Positions 58,707-64,000 of a stretch of DNA of 64,000 nucleotides are shown here, piece by piece. Source of the DNA: AC-43 sp963728855 (GTDB taxonomy: Bacteria > Actinomycetota > Actinomycetes > Mycobacteriales > Micromonosporaceae); contig CAVSLN010000009.1 of NCBI GenBank assembly GCA_963728855.1, forward strand, positions 372,001 through 436,000, written 5' to 3'. The notes below the pieces were generated by a model that saw only the letters and a program-made list of their open reading frames with translations, was not told the origin of the DNA and searched no databases. Both the position numbers and the translations under genes were made by a program. Each line of letters opens with the position of its first letter. Position 1 is the first letter of the stretch.

Positions 58707-58722
58707 TCAGCAACGTGCCAAG

Positions 58723-58749
58723 CTGGCACTCTCCTTGACGGAGTGCTAG
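58723..58749 (+). promoter_or_regulatory. CIRCE operator 1 with groES promoter
   Basis: CTGGCACTC-N9-GAGTGCTAG matches the HrcA operator (consensus TTAGCACTC-N9-GAGTGCTAA) at 14 or more of 18 arm positions. The spacer contains TTGACG (58735-58740), a good -35 box. TAACCT (58759-58764) is a fair -10 at 18-base spacing, so HrcA binding would block the promoter. Confidence 0.92.
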
Positions 58750-58768
58750 TCGGCGGCATAACCTGCCG

Positions 58769-58795
58769 TTAGCGCTCTCGACCTGAGAGTGCCAG
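58769..58795 (+). promoter_or_regulatory. CIRCE operator 2
   Basis: TTAGCGCTC-N9-GAGTGCCAG has the exact CIRCE geometry. It lies 46 bases after operator 1 and just downstream of the putative -10 box. Tandem CIRCE elements before groES are known in actinobacteria. Confidence 0.9.
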
Positions 58796-58902
58796 CCCAC
58801 TGGCCGTCGGCCGGTGGGGGCTCCTGGCGGGGCCGGCACCCGCGACGACGGTGCCGCCAGGTGCTCGACGAGGTACGAAGAGATCCAGTACCCCAGGAGG
58901 GT

Positions 58903-59217
58903 ATGCCCGTGACTACCGCGACCAAGGTTGCGATCAAGCCGCTTGAGGACCGCATCGTGGTCCAGGCGAACGAGGCTGAGACCACCACGGCTTCCGGCCT
59001 GGTGATCCCCGACACTGCCAAGGAGAAGCCGCAGGAGGGCACCGTCCTCGCTGTGGGCCCCGGCCGTTTCGACGACAAGGGCAACCGGGTGCCGATCGAC
59101 GTCAAGGTCGGCGACACCGTTCTCTACTCCAAGTACGGCGGCACCGAGGTCAAGTACGCCGGCGAGGAGTACCTCGTACTCTCCGCCCGCGACGTCCTCG
59201 CGGTCATCGAGAAGTGA
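58903..59217 (+). CDS. groS: co-chaperonin GroES
   Basis: The 104-aa protein forms the seven-subunit lid of GroEL. KPLEDRIVVQANEAETTTAS includes the start of the mobile loop. VGDTVLYSKYGGTEVK and EEYLVLSARDVLAVIEK are standard. GTG 58909 has better spacing from CCAGGAGGG than ATG 58903; the ATG is kept because it gives the usual actinobacterial length (104 aa). Confidence 0.97.
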   Translation: MPVTTATKVAIKPLEDRIVVQANEAETTTASGLVIPDTAKEKPQEGTVLAVGPGRFDDKGNRVPIDVKVGDTVLYSKYGGTEVKYAGEEYLVLSARDVLAVIEK

Positions 59218-59224
59218 CCTGACA

Positions 59225-59265
59225 GTGCCGCCCCGGCGCCCCGGTCCGGGGTTCCGGGGCGGCAC
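59225..59265 (+). terminator. strong hairpin between groES and groEL
   Basis: GTGCCGCCCCGG (59225-59236) pairs exactly with CCGGGGCGGCAC (59254-59265), with a small inner hairpin in the loop. It may act as a partial terminator or processing site between the two chaperonin genes. groEL follows 21 bases later. Confidence 0.75.
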
Positions 59266-59286
59266 TTCGTATGCGAAGGGAAATAC

Positions 59287-60921
59287 ATGGCGAAGATCCT
59301 GAGCTTCTCGGACGACGCCCGTCACCAGCTCGAGCACGGCGTCAACGAGTTGGCCGACGCGGTCAAGGTGACGCTGGGCCCGAAGGGGCGCAACGTCGTA
59401 CTGGCCCAGAAGTTCGGTCCTCCGACGATCACCAACGACGGCGTGACCATCGCCAAGGAGATCGAGCTCTCCAACCCGTACGAGAACCTCGGCGCCCAGC
59501 TGGTCAAGGAGGTCGCCACCAAGACCAACGACATCGCGGGCGACGGCACCACGACCGCCACCGTGCTGGCCCAGGCGATGGTGCGCGAGGGGCTGCGTAA
59601 CGTGGCCGCCGGGGCGAGCCCGAGCGGGCTCAAGCGCGGTATCGAGGCGGCGGTGAAGGCGGTCGACGAGGCCCTGCTCGACAAGGCCATCGAGGTCGCC
59701 GGCCGGGCGGAGATCGCCCACGTGGCCACGATCTCGGCGCAGGACTCGGCGATCGGCGACCTGATCGCCGAGGCGATGGAGAAGGTCGGCCGGACCGGTG
59801 TGATCACCGTCGAGGACGGCTCCACGCTGGCCACCGAGCTGGACGTCACCGAGGGGATGCAGTTCGACAAGGGCTACATCTCGCCCTACTTCGTGACCGA
59901 CGCCGAGGCCGGTGAGGCCGTACTCGAGGACGCGTACATCCTCATCACGACGCAGAAGATCGGCGCGATCGAGGAGCTGCTGCCCGTACTGGAGCAGGTG
60001 CTCCAGCAGAACAAGCCGCTGCTGATCGTGGCCGAGGACGTCGACGGCCAGGCGCTGGCCACCCTGACGGTCAACGCGATCCGCAAGACCATCAGGGTCG
60101 CCGCGGTCAAGGCGCCGGCGTTCGGCGACCGGCGCAAGGCGATCCTGCAGGACATCGCGGTGCTCACCGGCGGCGAGCTGATCGCGCCCGAGCTCGGGTA
60201 CAAGCTCGACACGGCCACCATCGACATGCTCGGCAAGGCCCGGCGGGTCGTGGTCACCAAGGACACGACCACGCTGGTCGACGGCGGGGGGCGCAAGGAG
60301 GACGTGGCGACCCGGGTCGAGCAGATCCGCAAGGAGATCGAGGCGACCGACTCCGACTGGGACAAGGAGAAGCTCAACGAGCGGCTCGCCAAGCTGTCCG
60401 GCGGGATCGCGGTCATCAAGGTCGGCGCGGCCACCGAGGTCGAGCTGCGGGAGAAGCGGCACCGGATCGAGGACGCGATCTCGGCCACCAAGGCCGCCGT
60501 CGAGGAGGGCATCGTGCCCGGCGGTGGCGCGGCGCTGGTCCAGGTCGTACCGGCGCTGGCCGGCAGCCTCGGCAAGGCCGGGGACGAGGCGACCGGCGTA
60601 TCGATCGTCGTCAAGGCGCTGGTCGAGCCGCTGCGGTGGATCGCCCAGAACGCCGGGCACGACGGGTACGTGGTGGTGGAGCGGGTACGGGCCGCCGACT
60701 GGGGCACCGGCCTGGACGCCGCCGCCGGGGAGTACGTCGACCTGGTCAAGTCCGGCATCGTCGACCCGGTGAAGGTGACCCGTAACGCGGTCGCCAACGC
60801 CGGCTCGATCGCCGGCCTGCTGCTGACCACCGAGAGCCTGGTGGTCGACAAGCCGGAGAAGGCCGAGCCGGCCGCGGCCGGCGGCCACGGTCACGGCCAC
60901 TCGCACGGCCCCGGCTTCTGA
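59287..60921 (+). CDS. groL: chaperonin GroEL with His-rich C-terminus (GroEL1 type)
   Basis: The 544-aa protein has TLGPKGRNVVLAQKFG, the ATP-binding DGTTTATVLAQAM and VEEGIVPGGGAALV. The last residues GGHGHGHSHGPGF replace the Gly-Gly-Met tail of housekeeping GroEL. In actinobacteria with two GroELs the copy next to groES is GroEL1 with such a His tail, and a second copy lies elsewhere. GAAGGG precedes ATG 59287. Confidence 0.97.
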   Translation: MAKILSFSDDARHQLEHGVNELADAVKVTLGPKGRNVVLAQKFGPPTITNDGVTIAKEIELSNPYENLGAQLVKEVATKTNDIAGDGTTTATVLAQAMVREGLRNVAAGASPSGLKRGIEAAVKAVDEALLDKAIEVAGRAEIAHVATISAQDSAIGDLIAEAMEKVGRTGVITVEDGSTLATELDVTEGMQFDKGYISPYFVTDAEAGEAVLEDAYILITTQKIGAIEELLPVLEQVLQQNKPLLIVAEDVDGQALATLTVNAIRKTIRVAAVKAPAFGDRRKAILQDIAVLTGGELIAPELGYKLDTATIDMLGKARRVVVTKDTTTLVDGGGRKEDVATRVEQIRKEIEATDSDWDKEKLNERLAKLSGGIAVIKVGAATEVELREKRHRIEDAISATKAAVEEGIVPGGGAALVQVVPALAGSLGKAGDEATGVSIVVKALVEPLRWIAQNAGHDGYVVVERVRAADWGTGLDAAAGEYVDLVKSGIVDPVKVTRNAVANAGSIAGLLLTTESLVVDKPEKAEPAAAGGHGHGHSHGPGF

Positions 60922-60923
60922 CA

Positions 60924-60936
60924 GTCCACAGTGGAC
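60924..60936. repeat. iterated palindrome copy (GTCCACAGTGGAC)
   Basis: Perfect arm match of the 13-bp iterated palindrome, three bases after the groEL stop and just before the terminator hairpin. Confidence 0.75.
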
Positions 60937-60939
60937 GAA

Positions 60940-60969
60940 AGGGCGGTACCCGGTCCCGGGTACCGCCCT
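60940..60969 (+). terminator. groEL terminator hairpin
   Basis: GGGCGGTACCCGG (60941-60953) is followed after 2 bases by its complement CCGGGTACCGCCC (60956-60968). The stem is 11-13 bp with a very short loop. It separates groEL from the convergent membrane-protein gene. Confidence 0.8.
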
Positions 60970-60992
60970 CAGCCGTACCGCCCTCAGCCTCG
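60961..60992. repeat. 16-bp duplication at the stop of the minus-strand membrane-protein gene
   Basis: TACCGCCCTCAGCC occurs at 60961 and 60977 (period 16). The second copy carries the stop codon (TGA, 60984-60986 on the minus strand) of the gene at 60984-61655. The first copy overlaps the groEL terminator arm. Confidence 0.75.
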
Positions 60993-61655
60993 GTGCAGGA
61001 CCTCGGGCCGGATGAGCACCATCAGGTTGGCCGCGTCGCCGACCGTACGGTCGAAGGCCATCACGATGCCGAAGCTGCCGTAGTCGACCCAGACGCACAC
61101 CGCGATGGGTACGGGCACCTTGCTGATCTTCGTCGACGCGCACCGGGCGGCGCCGCCCATCGGACCCGGGTCCACCTCGGCCGCCTGGGTGACCGTCGCG
61201 CCGTCCCGCTGGATGGCGGCGAACGAGTCGCGGGCCTGCCCGCCCGGTCTCAGGTTGAACCGGGTACCCCCGCCGACCAGTAACAGCTTCGTCGAGCTCG
61301 CTCCGGACGGGAGGTAGAACGCGGCCATCATGCTGTCCAGGTGCTGCGGAGCCAGGACATTCGCGACGATGTTGTTGGTGATCTCGTTGAGGCGCGGGTC
61401 GTTGAGCTGGTGCATGCCGGCGACCTGGTCCGGGGCGGTCATCGTCGCCGGGTACTCGTCCAGGACCGGGGCCGCGAGCAACAGCCCGGCGCCGCTGAGC
61501 AGCACCAGGACGAGCAGCGCCGACGCGAGGGCGACCCGTAGCGGGCTGACCCGGCGGGTCGGCGGCGGTGGCGGGTACCAGACCCCGGTCTGCTGGTACC
61601 CGGTCGGCTCGGACCCGGGCTCGTACACGGCGCGACGGTACCCGGCCCGCGTCAC
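60984..61655 (-). CDS. membrane-anchored protein, function unknown
   Basis: The 223-aa protein has a Tyr/Pro-rich cytoplasmic N-terminus (VWYPPPPPTRR), one helix at about 41-62 (ALASALLVLVLLSGAGLLLA) and an extracellular domain of about 160 residues. Two Cys (AARCAST, IAVCVWV) could form a disulfide. No named domain. Paralogues of this layout are common in actinobacteria. ATG or GTG at 61655. Confidence 0.75.
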   Translation of the reverse strand: MTRAGYRRAVYEPGSEPTGYQQTGVWYPPPPPTRRVSPLRVALASALLVLVLLSGAGLLLAAPVLDEYPATMTAPDQVAGMHQLNDPRLNEITNNIVANVLAPQHLDSMMAAFYLPSGASSTKLLLVGGGTRFNLRPGGQARDSFAAIQRDGATVTQAAEVDPGPMGGAARCASTKISKVPVPIAVCVWVDYGSFGIVMAFDRTVGDAANLMVLIRPEVLHRG

Positions 61656-61751
61656 CTTCCGGGTGTCCGGAGGCGTGCGACGGATGGCGGTCTCCTTATG
61701 GAGCGGTTACGGCCGCTACCCGTTGCGGTCCCGGGGGGTCAGACTTGCCCC

Positions 61752-63248
61752 GTGACTGGTCGTAGATGGGTCGGTCCGGCCGCCGGGATCGTGGCGGCGG
61801 CCGTGGCGCTCGCGGTGGCCGAGCTGGTGGCGGTGGGTACGGGCGCCCAGTCCGCACCGCTCGTCGCGGTCGGCGGGGTGGTCGTGGACTCCGTACCGGG
61901 TCCGGTGAAGAACTTCGCCGTGGCCACCTTCGGCACGCACGACAAGGTGGCGCTCCTTACCGGTACCACCGTGTTCCTGGTCTTGTTCGCCGCGGGCATC
62001 GGGGCGCTGGCGGTGCGCCGGCCACCCCTCGGCCTCGCGGGCATCGGGCTGTTCGGCCTGATCGGCATCGCCGCCGCGGTGAGCCGCCCGAACGCCGGCC
62101 CGCTGGCCGTGTTCCCGGCGTTGCTCGGGGCGGCGGCCGGCGCCGCCGTCCTGGCCGGCCTGCTCCGCCCGCGCGATACCGAGGACCCCGGGTCGCGGCG
62201 GCGCTTCCTCACCGAGGCGCTCGCGTTCTTCGGCGGCGCGCTCGCGCTCGGCACGGTGAGCCGGCTGTGGGGCGAGTCGCGCGACGTCAGCGCGGCCCGC
62301 GACAAGGTCACCCTGCCCACTCCGGTGAGCCCGGCGCCGAACCTGCCCGCCGACCTGGACCTGCCGGACCTGGCCCGGTTCGTCACGGGCAACGACGACT
62401 TCTACCGCATCGACACGGCACTGACCCTGCCCCAGGTCGACCCGGCTACCTGGCGGCTGAAGATCCACGGGCGGGTGCGCAACCCGATCACGCTGAGCTA
62501 CGCGGACCTGTTGGCCCGTCCGCTGATCGAGCGGTACGTCACGCTCACGTGCGTGTCCAACGAGGTGGGCGGCGGGCTGGTCGGCAACGCGCGCTGGCTC
62601 GGCGTACCCGTGAAGGACCTGTTGGCGGAGGCCGGCCCGCTGCCCGGGGCGGACCAGGTGGTCGGCCGGTCGGCGGACGGGTTCACCGCCGGCGCGCCGA
62701 CCGAGGTGCTGATGGACGGGCGGGACGCGCTGCTGGCGGTGGGGATGAACGGCGTACCGCTGCCGATCCCGCATGGGTTCCCGGTCCGGCTCGTGGTGCC
62801 GGGGCTGTACGGGTACGTCTCCGCGACGAAGTGGCTCACCGAGCTGGAGCTGACCAGCTTCCACGACTTCAGCGCGTACTGGGTGCCGCGTGGCTGGGCC
62901 GCCCGGGCGCCCATCAAGACCGAGTCACGGATCGACACGCCGCGCGACGGTGCGCACCCGCGAGCCGGTCAGGTGGCCGTGGCCGGGGTGGCCTGGGCGC
63001 AGCACCGCGGGATCAGCCGCGTGGAGGTACGGGTCGACGACGGCCCCTGGCAGCCGGCCACCCTCGGCGCGGTGCCGTCGGTGGACACCTGGCGCCAGTG
63101 GTCGTACACATGGGCGGCGACGTCGGGCAACCACCGGCTGACCGTACGGGCGGCGGACAACTCGGGGGCGGTACAGGTCGAGGACGCGGCGCCGCCCGAA
63201 CCGGACGGCGCCACGGGATGGCACACGATCAACGTGACGGTCGGCTGA
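61752..63248 (+). CDS. molybdopterin-dependent oxidoreductase, sulfite oxidase fold, membrane-anchored
   Basis: The 498-aa protein starts at GTG 61752. Residues 1-140 hold four or five transmembrane helices. A linker and a sulfite-oxidase molybdopterin domain follow, with the Mo-ligand Cys in YVTLTCVSNEVGG. The HGFPVRLVVPGLYGYVSATKW block and a C-terminal dimerisation domain (VEVRVDDGPWQPATL) are typical. It should face the outside of the cell. Substrate unknown. The last 20 bases overlap the convergent whiB-type gene. Confidence 0.92.
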   Translation: MTGRRWVGPAAGIVAAAVALAVAELVAVGTGAQSAPLVAVGGVVVDSVPGPVKNFAVATFGTHDKVALLTGTTVFLVLFAAGIGALAVRRPPLGLAGIGLFGLIGIAAAVSRPNAGPLAVFPALLGAAAGAAVLAGLLRPRDTEDPGSRRRFLTEALAFFGGALALGTVSRLWGESRDVSAARDKVTLPTPVSPAPNLPADLDLPDLARFVTGNDDFYRIDTALTLPQVDPATWRLKIHGRVRNPITLSYADLLARPLIERYVTLTCVSNEVGGGLVGNARWLGVPVKDLLAEAGPLPGADQVVGRSADGFTAGAPTEVLMDGRDALLAVGMNGVPLPIPHGFPVRLVVPGLYGYVSATKWLTELELTSFHDFSAYWVPRGWAARAPIKTESRIDTPRDGAHPRAGQVAVAGVAWAQHRGISRVEVRVDDGPWQPATLGAVPSVDTWRQWSYTWAATSGNHRLTVRAADNSGAVQVEDAAPPEPDGATGWHTINVTVG

Positions 63249-63639
63249 CCGGGCTCGTCGCGCCCGGCGCCCTGGCCGGCGCGCCGTTGGTGCGCGTGGG
63301 GTCCAGCCGGTTCTCCAGGCGCTTCACGTCGACCCGGTGACGGTACCGGTCGGCCGCGTCCTCCCAGCCGACGGCCAGCAGGCGCAGCCGCTCGGCCTCG
63401 GTGAAGCCGCCCCAGACGCCGTACGGCTCGTGCGTGGCGAGCGCATGCGCGGCGCACTCGGCCCGTACCGGGCACGACCCGCACAGCGCCTTGGCCTTCA
63501 GCTCCCGGCGGTTGCGCGAGGAGCCCCGCTCGCCATCCGGGTGGAAGAACTGGGCACTGTCCCGGCCCCGGCACAGCCCCTTCAGCTGCCATTCCCAGAT
63601 GTCGGCGACGGGGCCGGGGAGCCGTCGTACGTTCGCCAT
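63229..63639 (-). CDS. WhiB family [4Fe-4S] regulator
   Basis: The 136-aa protein has four cluster Cys in GLCRGRDSAQFFHP, ALCGSCPVRAEC (CX2CX5C), and the YGVWGG turn that binds sigma factor. GLCRG-DS-FFHPDGERG is the WhiB2/WhmD style, so a role in septation or development is possible. That sub-family call is tentative. The C-terminal tail is basic (DVKRLENRLD). AGGAGGCTT precedes ATG 63639. Confidence 0.92.
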   Translation of the reverse strand: MANVRRLPGPVADIWEWQLKGLCRGRDSAQFFHPDGERGSSRNRRELKAKALCGSCPVRAECAAHALATHEPYGVWGGFTEAERLRLLAVGWEDAADRYRHRVDVKRLENRLDPTRTNGAPARAPGATSPVSRPSR

Positions 63640-63822
63640 GCGAGAAGCCTCCTGTATGAGCACCGTTCGAGTTGCTCGATCGTTGGACCGGTGGTACCCC
63701 CGACCTTCCGGTCCTAAGCATCCGGCTATACGCCGGATACCGGGACTGGCCCGGCATATGGCAGAAAGTGCATAATGAACGGACACTTTCGCGGTCCCCC
63801 TGACGAGCGAGGGGCACGACAG

Positions 63823-64000
63823 GTGCGCACGGTCCTGGTGTGCGTACGGACGCCGCTGGCGGCCCAGACGATCGCGGACTGCGCCAGCCGGCTCGGCGTG
63901 GCGCAGGCGGTGCGGACCGCGGTCACCGCGGTCGAGGTCATGGCCCGGCTGGCCGAGCGCCCGGCCGACCTGGTGTTGGTCGACACCGCCCTGATCCAGC
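63823..64000 (+). CDS. response regulator-like protein, N-terminal part (runs off the window)
   Basis: GTG 63823 with GAGGGG upstream opens VRTVLVCVRTPLAAQTIADC and continues in frame to base 64000. RLAERPADLVLVDTALIQ has the beta3 strand and Asp (LVDT) of a receiver domain. The usual acidic pair near the N-terminus is missing, so it may be an atypical receiver. It is divergent from the whiB-type gene. The output domain lies beyond the window, so the class is unknown. Confidence 0.7.
   Translation, partial: MRTVLVCVRTPLAAQTIADCASRLGVAQAVRTAVTAVEVMARLAERPADLVLVDTALIQ

Noticed and set aside
1..64000. tRNA or rRNA genes
   Set aside because: No cloverleaf consensus (T-loop GGTTCGA with matching arms) or rRNA core sequence was noticed on either strand; a tRNAscan run would be decisive.

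Overview
The window is a 64 kb chromosomal piece of a very G+C-rich actinomycete. The many GTG starts, roadblock/conservon genes, a WhiB regulator, an Scr1/DUF5753 regulator, an NnaR-type nitrate regulator and the overall protein style fit Micromonosporaceae best; this family-level call is inference. No tRNA, rRNA, CRISPR array, IS element or prophage was recognised.

Layout. 1-5.6 kb: end of rplQ, truA, a proline-rich membrane protein, an RsmC-like methyltransferase behind two tiny leader ORFs, an ABC-F ATPase and a DUF2267 protein. 5.7-11.4 kb: a TPP riboswitch followed by thiE-thiO-thiS-thiG-thiE/tenI-like-thiD-thiC, a nearly complete thiamin pathway. 11.9-14.5 kb: a regulatory island (WC-motif small protein, MELRFLG-type small protein, DUF6879, Scr1/DUF5753 HTH) bounded by imperfect direct repeats. 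14.5-22.7 kb: a large membrane protein, two roadblock proteins with a possible decayed gene between them, a branched-chain amino-acid-type binding lipoprotein, and a conservon (sensor kinase, roadblock, DUF742) with no adjacent CvnD GTPase. 22.8-24.4 kb: a frameshifted multi-spanning membrane gene. 24.5-33.6 kb: nitrate assimilation, all on the minus strand: narK, then nasA, an NAD(P)H-type oxidoreductase, nirB, nirD and nnaR in overlapping order behind a candidate GlnR box. 33.9-48 kb: housekeeping: rplM-rpsI, glmM, glmS, a DUF1023 pair, acpS, nnr, alr, a hydrolase, uracil-DNA glycosylase and tsaE-tsaB-rimI-tsaD. 48.3-51 kb: a probably acquired patch (WYL regulator, broken pentapeptide gene, hydrolase, acetyltransferase). 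51-58.5 kb: ybaK, a small secreted protein, a THUMP-like methyltransferase, a lipoprotein and a xylose-type ABC transporter with its ROK regulator. 58.6-61 kb: groES-groEL behind two CIRCE operators. 61-64 kb: a membrane-anchored protein, a sulfite-oxidase-fold protein, a WhiB protein and the start of a response regulator.

The most unusual structure is a family of short tandem duplications centred on stop/start junctions. At four places they create micro-ORFs linked at both ends by ATGA or GTGA overlaps to the neighbouring genes (2684-2751, 34319-34374, 40834-40911, 46469-46510); related duplications surround other stop codons. Two further genome-style signals are an iterated palindrome, GTCCAC(A/T)GTGGAC, seen about a dozen times, and a 35-37 bp repeat (GATCCTCACGGGAGGAGCGG core) in tandem at two separate loci. 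All calls were made by reading the sequence; no database or program was run.
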